Below, piece after piece: positions 24,273 through 34,721 of a DNA stretch of 64,000 bases. The notes below the pieces were generated by a model. The model saw only the letters and a program-made list of their open reading frames with translations, was not told the origin of the DNA and did not search any database. Both the position numbers and the translations under genes were made by a program. How positions within the stretch are numbered: position 1 is the stretch's first letter; every line of letters starts with the position of its first letter. This DNA is from Plasmodium relictum (taxonomy: Eukaryota > Apicomplexa > Aconoidasida > Haemosporida > Plasmodiidae): positions 372,001 through 436,000 of the forward strand of contig NC_041680.1 in NCBI RefSeq assembly GCF_900005765.1, in the 5' to 3' direction.

Positions 24273-26200
24273 TCAATGTCTTCTTAAGAATAAAAATAAC
24301 ATAATAAAATTGTCTCTTTCAGCTGGTGAAGAAAAGATGAGTGGTACAGATGAATTAATAAAATGTAAAACTACACATTCTTCTTGGTTAATTTGTTTTT
24401 TTTGAACTTCATCAAGTAAATTAAAATATGATACATTTATACATGTTTCATATGATATAAAATCTTCTAAAATATCAAATATTTTACCTTTCATTTTTGT
24501 TGTAGAAAAAAATCTGATAATATTATCGTATATTAAAATTTTACAATCAGATATTCTTCCATTCTTAGAAACTTTTCTAACATTGACTCCTAAACTATAT
24601 CTAGACATTAATTCTACTGCATCTTCTGAAAATTCCTTAAAATTTATTCTATGATATGACTTGAGTAAAGTGAAAAATAAACATAATTTTAATTTATCCT
24701 TGAATATAATGGGAAAGTAATATACTTTCGATGACTTTTCATATTTAATAACAATTAAATTAAGATTTTCCAAATTATGTATTTTTATATATTTCGAATT
24801 AGTTAAATGGTCTTCTACTTTTATAATATTTTTGATATTTATTTTTATAATCTTATCATTTGATAATTTTATGTTTATAACTTTTTTAAATATTGACAAA
24901 TTTGCTGGTAGCAATTTACCATTTTGTGATATATAATAAATAAAAGTTTCTTTTAATTGATAATAACTTTTTAATAAATCAATAGCAGCATCTAATTCAT
25001 TTTCTTTTTTTGAGTTATTAATAATGTGTCTACTATTTTTGTAAATTTTTGCTTTTTCTGAATTATTTTCATTTTTAGAATAATTATCATTATCTTTTTC
25101 AAATTCTTTAACTTTTTCTGAACCCCAATGAACCTTTAAGTTTGCTTTCTTTACAACTTCAACTAATTCTTTTTCAATTAAGGGATTTTCTATTACATCA
25201 ATAACACTCATTTTATTTTTTCTACATAATATTTTATAGTCAACTAAACTGTATTTTCTTTTATTTCCATTACCATCCTTTATATTTATCTGAAAAAAAA
25301 AAAAAAATTTAAATTATAAGAATTTCGTACAGAAATTATAAATATTAAAAAAAAAAATCCTATTTACTTCATATAAAAAAAATATTGAAATATTTGAATA
25401 AATTTCAATTGTTTCATATATATATCAAATTTTTTAAAACAAAAAAAGTTCTCATATAAAGTATTTATATAAAAAGAGAATTAAAAATAGTGATAGAGTA
25501 TTAATAACTCAAAAAATTAAGAACTTAATAAAAATGATCGTATATATAAATATATGCAAAAATATTAATTTAAAAAGAAAAAGAAAATTAAAAATATACA
25601 TATATATACACATAATAAAAAAAAAGAAATGCTTTATGTTTTAATTATATCTTGTAACAATAAAATGTTAAGAAATGATTGCAATTGTATATATTTTTTT
25701 TTAAAAAAAAAAAAATGATTTTTGTTACATTTTGAAAAAAGTTCAATAATTTTTTTGTGTTTAATATTTTTTTACTCAGTTATTCTAATATATATATTTA
25801 TCATTATTATATTATTTTTTATATTTGTAATGTAGCAAAAAATTACCAAATTTGATGTATCTTCTTTTTTTAACTGCCTTATATTATTATCCATGTAACT
25901 TTTCAAATTAAAATTTTTTTTGTTTAATATTTGTAAATCTATTTTTGTATCAAAAAATATTTCATCAACGTGCTCTGCTAGAATTCCAATTTTTTCGACA
26001 TCTTTGTCTTCTTTTATATTATTCTCAATCAGTATTTTTTTTTTACATGTTTCATTTAAATCAAAGCATTTAAATTCATTTGATTCAAAAGATGTATTAT
26101 TCTCATTCTTTTTATTATTATTTTTCTTATTTTTTATATGATCCTCATCATTGTAATCATTTATAGAGTTATATCCTCTTTTATAATTCAAGTTGGTCAT
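24273..26200 (-). CDS. Conserved protein, possible PH-like domains, two exons
   Basis: Exon 1 is 26200-25847 (118 codons) and exon 2 is 25289-24273. They join in phase 0 (AATTTG|GTAATT donor, TTTCAG|ATAAAT acceptor) to give 456 residues. A start at the internal ATG 25211 would discard 26 coherent codons (INIKDGNGNKRKYSLVDYKI) that run straight from the acceptor. The N-terminal third is polar and Asn/Lys-rich. The C-terminal 230 residues are alternating beta strands ending in a helix: KLSNDKIIKINIKNIIKV, then NLNLIVIKYEKSSKVYYFPI, and later SKNGRISDCKILIYDNIIRF and ECVVLHFINSSVPLIFSSP followed by a terminal helix (DNFIMLFLFLRRH). This order suggests one or two PH-like folds, the fold also used by apicomplexan ISP/APH membrane-anchoring proteins. 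There is no signal peptide or N-myristoylation glycine. The fold call is inference. Confidence 0.7.
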
Positions 26201-28227
26201 TAGATGTAAAACCCAAAATGAATTGAAAAAATAAAAATAATGAAAAATGAAAAAAATGAAAATATTATTATCTTATATCAGAAAAAAATTTCAATATACA
26301 TATCCATAAAAAATATATGCGAAAATAATATTAACATAATATTATTCCATAAATTATACATGTCTGTATATATGCATATGAATTGCAACTGAATTTATTT
26401 CATATATTTTTATAAAAAAAATTGTAAGCATATAGTTGGTTTTATATTTATATACTCAATAAATGTAACTGTTTTAATCTATAAATGTAGTAATATATTT
26501 ATTTTTCTTTAAATATATGTATCATTTCTTTAATCAACAAATAATAAAAAGAAAAACAATAAGAAAAAAAAATTACAAAATTTTATGAAATTAGGAATAA
26601 AAAATAAAATATATTTTCCATTATATTATTTTTAAAAAAAAAAAAAAAAAAATTATAATTTATATTAATAATAATTATTATGATCTTTTAAAATATAACT
26701 TTTTTTAAATTTCCATAAATTTCAGTTGTTTAAATAATCAATAAGAAAAAAGTGAACTGAGAAATACACAATGCATATCATGAATAATACAATTATATGT
26801 TTTAGTCATAACATTTTAAAAAATAAAATAAAATTATAAAAAAAGAATAAGAATATTTACTATAATCTCATAATTTTTTTTTTTTGTATTTTTAATGCAA
26901 TAAAACTTTTATTTTTTTTTTTTTTTTTTTTTTTTGTTCACAACAAATTTTCCATATTAAGTCTCACAATGTTCCAATAATTGTCTTTTTTTTTTTTTTT
27001 TCCTTCCATAGAATATTTATATTATTAATTAAAAAAAAAAAAAAAAGTAGCAATGTATATTTAGTATTAAAGAAAGTGGAAAAGTTGTATAATTTATATA
27101 TTTTAAAGTAAAAAAAAAGATGAATATATGTAATAGTATGTAAATAAATGACGAAATGAAAAATATAAGGGATTGTGCGCATACATATTGTTATATAATT
27201 AATTTAATTAAGTATTTATTATAAAAAAAAAAAAGAAAAATAAATAATAAAACAATTATTTTATTTTATTTTTATTGTAAAATTTTTAAAGATTTTCTAT
27301 GTAAAAAACAAATTAAAACAATGAGATAAAATTTTATAAATTTTGTATACAATTAAATAGTTCTATAGGACTATGAAAATTATTTAAAAAAAATAAAATA
27401 AAATTTTACTTTAAAGTTATATAAAGATAATAGTATTGTAATATAAATTTGAAAATATAAAAAAACAAATTTAATCAAATGCACTAGTCTACTATATTCA
27501 ATTTGTTAAATAACATTGCCATTTCCAACAAGTATACAATTTTTTTTTTTTAGAAGAATAATATATATTTCATTTACTAGAAATATTTTATATACTCTAT
27601 TAAAAAAAAAAACTAGGATTATTTATATAGGATTTATAATTTTAAATAAATAAAAATATTCTATATTATCAATAATACTATCATAATTATAAAAATGATA
27701 ATAATTTAAGTAATTTATTTGTAAAAATTAATTATATTTTACAAAAATGAAACGTCTGGAAAATATTTTACATAATTCATATATGGCAAATATAAACAAT
27801 TATATTTAAATATATATTCATAAAAGTAATTTTTCACTACAATAAATTAAATATGATAATTTTTAATTAAAGGGAAACTGCTCTAATTATTAAACGAAAA
27901 AAAAAAAAAAATGATAGTATACTTTATTTAGAAAAAAAGAAAAAGAATATCATTAAAATAATAAAAGTATTCATTAATAATTCTTTTCTTTTTTTATGTA
28001 TTCAAAAAATAGAAACAACACACTAAAATTATGAAATAAAAAATGAAATAAAATCAATACAGTTAAAATAATTTTAAAGAATATACATTTATTTTCTTAA
28101 TGTCTATGTATTTTTTATGTATATTAATTTTTTTTTATATATTTTCTCATCATTCATTTTAATAGTTTTTATTAAAAATAGCAATATTAATATGATATAA
28201 AAAAAAATTAAAATAAAAAATAAAAAA
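26201..28227. other. Intergenic, about 2 kb
   Basis: A/T-rich DNA between two minus-strand genes, with dT runs near 26876-26886, 26912-26935 and 26986-27001. A 23-codon minus-strand frame at 26938-27009 is noted separately. Otherwise there is no recognisable gene, and the region presumably holds the promoter of the two-exon gene to its left. Confidence 0.55.
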
Positions 28228-28653
28228 TTAAAAAATATCACTGTTATCTTTATTTTTCTGGAACGATAAATTTTGAGAAAAAGAATAATCTTTTAACTCT
28301 GGCTTTTTATATTTAAATCTACTTGTTTCGTTGAAAATTTTAAAATATTCTAAAACTTTTACATAATTCATAGGTTTATCTACTTCTTCTTTCTGATTAA
28401 TAGATGATAAACATTGTAAATATCTAATAGCATCTATTTTACATTTAGAAAATGTATGAGGATATTTCCTTAAGCAATTAATAAACTTTCCCCATAAACT
28501 ATCACAAGGATTTGTCTCAAAATTTCTTTGATTTTTTTTTTGAATTTTATGCAAAATTTCTTTTCCTTGCCACCACTCAATCAAAGGAAATTTTTTTTGT
28601 AATTTTGCTACAGGAAATAATAACTCATTATTTCTTTTTTTACTGCTATTCAT
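28228..28653 (-). CDS. Twin CX9C (CHCH-type) protein, probable mitochondrial intermembrane-space protein
   Basis: A single exon of 141 residues. It has a strict twin CX9C motif, C50-X9-C60 and C71-X9-C81 (CDSLWGKFINC and CKIDAIRYLQC), spaced as in the helix-hairpin of CHCH proteins. These are imported and oxidised by the Mia40/Erv pathway, or its apicomplexan Erv-based variant, in the mitochondrial intermembrane space. No N-terminal presequence is needed or seen. The N-terminal 45 residues contain a Trp pair (LIEWWQGKEIL) and the tail is polar. Likely roles are respiratory-complex assembly or structure, or a mitoribosome or MICOS accessory; the subfamily could not be assigned. It is small but convincing because all four Cys are in register. 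Confidence 0.78.
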   Translation of the reverse strand: MNSSKKRNNELLFPVAKLQKKFPLIEWWQGKEILHKIQKKNQRNFETNPCDSLWGKFINCLRKYPHTFSKCKIDAIRYLQCLSSINQKEEVDKPMNYVKVLEYFKIFNETSRFKYKKPELKDYSFSQNLSFQKNKDNSDIF

Positions 28654-30627
28654 TTATTTGTTTTAAGAAAAAAAAAAAAAAAATAGTAAGTATATAAATA
28701 AAATGTAATATATATATAAACCCCCTTATGTAGTATTTAAATTTTTATTTTCAAAAACATCTATTTTACAATAGTAGAAAATTTATTTTTCTTTTTACAT
28801 ATAATATCTGAAATAAATAATATTTTTTCATTGTAATGATTCTCTTTTTTTTTACTCATTTTTTTTTAATTGCAACACTTGAAAAAGATTAATATAATTT
28901 TACAAAAATATGTTACAAAATTAAAACTGTGTATTAATAAAATTTCATATGCATATTTTATAATATGAAATTTCCAAATTATTATAAATGAAAAAAAAAA
29001 TTTTAAATCATAATTTTATTAATGAAATACCAATAATTATATAAAAACTTTTATTATTTATTTATCTAATTTTTTAATTTTTTTTTTTTTTTTTTAACTG
29101 TAATATACTTTCTTAGAACATGCTCATTTTGTTCATTTTATACACTATTATATAAAATATAGTAATATAAAATTCGTTTTCTTTCTTAATACAAGAATAC
29201 ACTAAAAGTATAGTTTTAGTTATAACATATTTTATTTTTTTATTTTTAAAAATTTTTATAATATATTTAGTAATGGATTTTGAGAAATATTGTTACTATT
29301 CCTAAAAAAATTTCTATATTTTTAAGTATTTTATGTTTTATATTTATTTAAAAAAAAAAATGTATATTTAAGTATATTATATAAATGTATATTATCTTAA
29401 AGGAAATTCTATATTTATTATTTCACTTTTTATTTTTATATTTCGTAGTAGTTCAAAATAATAAAATTTTTAAAAATGCATTAACTATAATAAATATGTA
29501 TATTATAAATAATTGTTAAATAATAAATAAAATTAAATTTTGCTTCTTTGTTTATGACCTGTGCAAGCATTTAATATTTTTTAAATAAAATTAATATAGT
29601 TAAAATAGTAAAAAATTCTTTTAAATTATAATATAAAATACAAGATCTTTATGTGATATTAAAGTTTTTCTAATAAAAACTTATGACATTTTTGCAGTAA
29701 ATTATCCAAAGTTCAATTACACTAATGATAAAAATTGAGAAATTTATTAATCTTATAATTTGATTTTTCTATTATGTAACTACCATTTTCTCTTTCAATA
29801 TGAAAGAAATCTTAAATTATTTTATAAAATTATTTTTTTTTATTATGTAAAGAAATCATAATGTATGAGAATAATAAAAGTTAACAAAAGTCAAATTCTA
29901 GAGATACTTCTTCAGTTAAATTAGAAGTAATTTTATCTTTTTAAAATAAAGCAAATATATAATATTTAAAATTAAATATTAAATATTCATTAATCTTTAA
30001 TTAACATTTAAAAAGAATTTTACTAATTTTTTTTTAAATATTTGTAAAGTGAAATAAAAAATAAAAAAAAGAGCATAAATAATATCAATTATTTATAGAG
30101 AATAAAAAATAAGTATTTATGTTAAAGAAAAAAAAGTTATCACAATTTAAAATGTAAATATTTTTTTTTATATCTTGTAAATCTTTTACTAAATTTCTTC
30201 ATTAAAACATAAATTTATATTATTCTTGTATACATTAAAAAGGATTAAAAAAAAATATCACTTGTGTTAATACATATGCACTTATGATACTTTTAAAGTG
30301 AAAAAATTTTAAAATACAACACTTTTTTAATTACATGCAATATTTTTTTTTTATTTCCTCTTTATATATATATAATTGTTATTTTTGTTTATTTTTTTTT
30401 TTTTTATATTTTTTTATATTTAATTATATATATATATTTTTTTATATTTAATTATATATATATATTTTTTTTTTATTTATATATATATATATATATATAT
30501 TTTTATTTTTTTTTTTTATTTATGTATATAAATATATTTTTTTTTTTATTTTATATTCTCTTTTTATATATTTTTTTTTATTTAATTTTATATATATATT
30601 TATATGTGTATTTATTTTTTATGTTTT

Positions 30628-30714
<87 letters not shown>

Positions 30715-31026
30715 TATATATATATATATTCTTTTTTCATTTTGTATTTTTTTTATTTATGTATACTAATATTCATTGAGTAAATATAATTTCTTAAAGC
30801 ATATTTTTTTAAATTAAAGTTATATACATAAACATGTATTATTAATAATGGTTTAATTCTTTGTTGCATAATTTATATTAAGTTTAAATATTAAAACTTA
30901 TTTTTATTTTTTTTTTTTGTAAATTTGATTTTTATAGTTAAATATAAAAATTGTTTTTATTTATTATTATTTTTTTTTTTACTAAGTTATTTATAATTTT
31001 ATTCTTTGAAAAAAAAAAAAAAAAAA
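28654..31026. other. Gene-poor AT-rich stretch with extreme dT tract
   Basis: About 2.4 kb without recognisable genes. From about 30350 to 30780 the plus strand is almost all T with TA islands, including an unbroken dT run at 30633-30713. The poly-Phe frame over this run is an artefact. A 7-bp inverted repeat (TACTTCT/AGAAGTA) lies near 29906-29931. Confidence 0.55.
30633..30713. repeat. Homopolymer dT run of about 81 nt
   Basis: An unbroken plus-strand T run, much longer than the 10-20-nt runs common elsewhere in the window. It sits in a T/TA-rich block. Such tracts resist nucleosome wrapping and are hard to sequence, so its true length is uncertain. Confidence 0.85.
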
Positions 31027-31330
31027 ATGACACTAAAGAATGTAACACTAATATCCTTTTAATAGTTTTGATATCATGTAAAATAAATGTTATTTCATAC
31101 CTATGAATAATGAAGAGGAATATGATAAATATAACAAGTAATTGAAAGAATTTTTATTATTTCTTATAATTAATAAAATGGAAAACAAGAAGTTTAAGAA
31201 ATGCTATTTCATATGAAAAAGTAACTTTATTTTGAATTGGATAGAAAAATACCTATTTTAATAATATACCTGTGTGATTATGTATTTTAAATGAAGTAGA
31301 AAAATATATAAGGGATTTTGATAAAAATAA
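31027..31330 (+). pseudogene. Probable decayed gene for a small secreted protein
   Basis: An ATG at 31027 opens with MTLKNVTLISF and stops. One base out of frame the sequence continues with hydrophobic residues (LIVLISCKINVISYL), so together it looks like a signal peptide broken by a frameshift. After a second frame change an ATG at 31103 gives MNNEEEYDKYNK, a TAA, then a further run in the same frame (LKEFLLFLIINKMENKKFKK, CYFI) with a TGA and later stops. The purine bias and Glu/Lys/Asn content stand out from the flanking DNA. No family was identified. It lies directly upstream of the structured RNA gene and could instead be chance open pieces. Confidence 0.35.
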
Positions 31331-31390
31331 AAATAATTTTTTTTCTTGAAAGTTGAAAATTCAAATGATTACATATACTGTTGTGTAATT

Positions 31391-31408
31391 TGTATATATA
31401 TATATATT
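31391..31408 (+). promoter_or_regulatory. TATA-like tract immediately upstream of the structured RNA
   Basis: An uninterrupted TA tract ends next to the first base of the RNA's closing helix. RNase MRP and RNase P RNA genes in other eukaryotes often use upstream TATA-dependent Pol III promoters. TA tracts are common in this genome, so a promoter role is suggestive only. Confidence 0.3.
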
Positions 31409-31683
31409 GGATAAATTTAACATAGTAATGTTACTTGCAGAAAATATACAGAAAATTTTTTTTTTGAGAAATTTTCATTTATTCTGTTGGGAAAGTCCCC
31501 GAGATAAACGATTATTATTATAAAAGTTTTTTTAGGAAAGCTAATAACTTAATAAGTTATTTATCTTATAAATTCTTTGTAAATTATTGATTATATACAA
31601 AGTTATATTTAAAATGCGAGTTAAATGTAACATGTGCCTTTAGGCATCACAGAATGGGGCTTATACATATGTTAAATTTACCC
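31409..31683 (+). ncRNA. RNase MRP RNA (or nuclear RNase P RNA): P4 core with CR-I and CR-V
   Basis: The 5' conserved region CR-I is GGGAAAGTCCCCGA (31489-31502) and the 3' region CR-V is ACAGAATGGGGCTTA (31649-31663). They pair as the universal P4 helix: CCCC 31497-31500 with GGGG 31656-31659, a bulged U at 31496, then G-C and two A-U pairs. P1 closes the molecule: 31412-31424 pairs over 13 bp with 31668-31680, plus GG/CC outside a 1-nt bulge. A P3-like arm has CAGAA/TTCTG (31438-31442/31482-31486) topped by GAAAATTT/AAATTTTC (31451-31458/31469-31476). Perfect hairpins follow at 31543-31561 and 31575-31602, and a P19-like TGCC/GGCA hairpin at 31635-31646. The ~275-nt length fits. GAAAG at 31536-31540, just before the first inner hairpin, matches the MRP GARAR signature, and CR-I reads like animal MRP, so MRP is favoured over P. 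MRP cleaves pre-rRNA in the nucleolus; RNase P matures tRNA 5' ends. Confidence 0.87.
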
Positions 31684-31726
31684 ATTATATATATATATGT
31701 GTAGGAAAGTGTTATTTTTATTTTTA

Positions 31727-31738
31727 TTTTTTTTTTTT
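31727..31738 (+). terminator. Possible Pol III terminator downstream of the structured RNA
   Basis: A run of 12 T preceded by shorter T runs begins about 45 nt after the closing helix of the RNase MRP/P-type RNA. A T run is the usual Pol III stop signal. T runs are frequent in this DNA, so the call is weak. Confidence 0.3.
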
Positions 31739-32858
31739 GAACATTTTATAATATTTATTCTTTTTTACTTTTATGTTTTATATTAATACTTGTTCAATTT
31801 TAAAAAACTTATTAAACCTATTGACTAACATGTTATTTTAACAACTTAAAATTAGATATAAAAAATATATAAAATTCTTGTAAATTTTATTTTTTTATTA
31901 ATATTTTTTCATAGAATATGGGGAGATTTTATATAATTATCAATTTACATTTTCTAGCACTTTATATAAAATTTAATTCAGTTCTCTATTTACTAAATTT
32001 TAATTGAAAAGAAAATAATCGTTCTATTTTTTTTTTTTTTTACAGTATCGTATCTTTTAAATAACTAGGAACAATATTTTTATTCATAAATTTTTTTAAA
32101 TTTTAATTTATATTTTTGTCTTCACTAAGATGTTCTTTCATATACATTGATAAATTGTCACGTATTATTTCTTTATAAAAATTCAGCTAATAGTATTGAT
32201 GGAATTATATTCAGTATTGTAATATATATTTTTTATTTATTTATTTTATATTCAAGCAAAAATATTTTTTATATTCAAAAGAATGAGAATAAAAATTCAT
32301 TTCTTAGATAATTTTTAAATTATGATAAACTCCATTTTAATTTGCATTTTTATAAAAAATTATTGTAAATTTTATTTTTTATGCTTCATATATATAATCG
32401 TATAACTTTACTAATCCACCATAAGAGTTTCACTAATTACCTTCATTTTATCAAAAATTTATTTTTCCCTTAATATATAAAAAATTTTGCGAGTTTTTTT
32501 TTTTTTTATAGAATGTAATATGTATTATTTTTATGTATCATTTTTTAATATTTAATGTTATTTTAAAAATAATTTAAATAATCATTGTAATATTAAGGGA
32601 AAGCTCCAGTATTAAGGTTTAAAAAAAGAAAAAAAAAAAAAAAAACAATAAAATTACAAAATCTACAATTTTACAAATATAAAAATAACAATTTAAACAA
32701 CACTTTTAAAAAGATTAAGTATGAAATAAAGAAAATATTAAAAAAAAAAAAATTAAAATTGTAATATAATTGCGGATTAAATAGCACAATTATGTTAATT
32801 ATGCTAAAAAATCTTTAAAAATTAAATCATTATTAAAAAATCATTAAAAAAAAGTGTT

Positions 32859-32922
<64 letters not shown>

Positions 32923-33122
32923 TAAACAGATAAATAGATAGATATAAAAATTACTCTAATGTTCCTTAAATTTTTTTATACAAATATATATTTTTATATA
33001 GACTAAAATAATGCTATATTTATAACAAAATATATATGTATGAATGATAACTCAATAAATGGAGTAATATTAATGTCTATATTATCATCTTAATTAACAA
33101 ATATATAAATCCCATAATAAAA
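31739..33122. other. Intergenic between the structured RNA and the first ApiAT gene
   Basis: About 1.4 kb of A/T-rich DNA, presumably including the 3' UTR of the transporter gene to its right. A 58-bp (TA)n tract lies at 32863-32920, followed by GATA-like units to about 32945. A short segment near 32594-32624 repeats TATTAAGG twice. No coding sequence. Confidence 0.6.
32863..32920. repeat. (TA)n microsatellite, about 58 bp
   Basis: Pure alternating TA, the longest such tract in the window, ending in a few AGATA-type units. Likely to be polymorphic in length. Confidence 0.9.
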
Positions 33123-34721
33123 TTAACTTTCCGTTAAGTTATTGTTTTCTCCTATATTTTCAATGGATCGTTCATATTTTCTAACATATAATATACTTAA
33201 AGGAAGAAACATAATCATAAATGAGGCAACTAAAAGTAAGGAAACATTAGTAGGGTCAATGTTTGAATTATTTTGATTTATGGCAGAATCATAAAGATTA
33301 TTACAAATTAAAGAAAATGTACCCCCACACAAACTAGCAAATCCAAGTAATTTTCCAAAAACAATAGATGGAAAAGAATTTTGAATGAAGCAATAAATTT
33401 GGCTAGTATACATACTAGTAACACACATATAAAGAAAAACAGAAATTAATCCTGCGAGTTTGTGTTTAATTAAAGCAGTAAGATGCATAAGCGCTGAAAA
33501 TGCATTCATAATTAAAATAATTAAAGCAGCTCCATATTTATTTACAAATCTTCCAAATATAATACAAGGTATAGAAGAAGCAGGTAATAAAATATTAATA
33601 ATGTTTATAATAGATCTATCATAGCTAAAATATGTTTCATTAACCATTCCATAAAAAACGCATGAAATATTAAATAAAACAAAATAAGAAATAACGCATA
33701 CACCAGGATAACTTACTAATATTCTAAAAAATAATTTTATACTTTTCATGTGGAAATCTTTACTTTCCATAATGCTCTTTGATGAATTCATCGTACTTTC
33801 ATTACTAATATTATTAGTTTTATTTTTCATTTTTTCAAAATCGTTTTCCATTTCATAAATTGATTGGCTGCCACTATGTTCTTTGTTCATTTTATCTAAT
33901 GATTCAATATATCCTAATTCTATTTCATTAATATTATTATGTTTTATTACCGCATCGTCTTTCAGATTTTGTACTTTTTCATTATCCTTTTCTAAATAAT
34001 AATCTAATCCTTTAAATGGTTTTAATGGCAATAAGAATATTGCAACTAATAGACAAGGCACAAGAATAACAAAAATGTAACCATAACAAATATAAGAAAA
34101 TGAAATATTAGAAATATTGTTATAAATTATATTTAATGTTGCAGGAACAGCAAAACTTAATGAAGCTGCTGCTCCAACAACTGTTAAAATAAAAGTAGAT
34201 GCATCTGGATATAAATTTGCAACAGTAAGAATAGGTATGAAAGCTGTATCTGCTCCTAATCCTAAAAATATAAATCCAATAAGAGTTGTATCTACAGTTG
34301 TGCTTTCAATTGATAAAAGAATCCAGCAAATAATATTAAACAGTTGTCCTAAAATTGCTGTAAATTTAGGTCCAATGTGATCAAATAAAAATCCGCAAAA
34401 AACCGAAGTTGTAAAATGTATAGCTATAGTCATTGGTAATAAATTATTTATTCTTTTATATTGTGGAGTTAATGTTATGTCACTATACTGATCTACATTT
34501 AAATATTCATATTTTCTAGCTTTTAATAATAAATTTCTGACTGCACTCCAATCAAAATATATACATGCAGAGGTTGCTGTATATATTACTATTATAATTA
34601 ACAAATAAAACCGGCTTATATTTAATGGGGTTTTTTGCTTAGCTCCTGGCAATTCTGGATCAGACTTTAGCCATAATCCTTTTACTCCCTTGATGAACTT
34701 ATCATATAAAGATTCTTTCAT
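33123..34721 (-). CDS. NPT1: Apicomplexan amino-acid transporter ApiAT8 (NPT1), MFS-type
   Basis: A single exon of 532 residues with the 12-helix layout of the ApiAT branch of the major facilitator superfamily. The first span (FYLLIIIVIYTATSACIYF) is followed by the ApiAT-type FDWSAVRNLL. A conserved loop after span 2 reads FDHIGPKFTAILGQLFN. A polar cytoplasmic loop (about residues 230-320) separates the two six-helix halves. P. berghei NPT1 is a plasma-membrane cationic amino-acid transporter needed for sexual development. The ApiAT8 identity rests on family resemblance and on its place next to ApiAT9, a RAP gene, DUF3228, lytB and ubp1, as on P. falciparum chromosome 1 (order from memory). 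It is a paralogue of the neighbouring gene at 36940-38787. Substrate is by family only. Confidence 0.82.
   Translation of the reverse strand: MKESLYDKFIKGVKGLWLKSDPELPGAKQKTPLNISRFYLLIIIVIYTATSACIYFDWSAVRNLLLKARKYEYLNVDQYSDITLTPQYKRINNLLPMTIAIHFTTSVFCGFLFDHIGPKFTAILGQLFNIICWILLSIESTTVDTTLIGFIFLGLGADTAFIPILTVANLYPDASTFILTVVGAAASLSFAVPATLNIIYNNISNISFSYICYGYIFVILVPCLLVAIFLLPLKPFKGLDYYLEKDNEKVQNLKDDAVIKHNNINEIELGYIESLDKMNKEHSGSQSIYEMENDFEKMKNKTNNISNESTMNSSKSIMESKDFHMKSIKLFFRILVSYPGVCVISYFVLFNISCVFYGMVNETYFSYDRSIINIINILLPASSIPCIIFGRFVNKYGAALIILIMNAFSALMHLTALIKHKLAGLISVFLYMCVTSMYTSQIYCFIQNSFPSIVFGKLLGFASLCGGTFSLICNNLYDSAINQNNSNIDPTNVSLLLVASFMIMFLPLSILYVRKYERSIENIGENNNLTES

Noticed and set aside
30522-30779. 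85-codon poly-Phe open frame
   Set aside because: Produced by the long dT run; no plausible protein.
28654-31026. Possible centromere (gene-poor, very AT-rich, about 2.4 kb)
   Set aside because: No tandem imperfect repeat core is visible and the AT level is similar to other long intergenic regions here. The equivalent P. falciparum interval is not centromeric as far as I recall.
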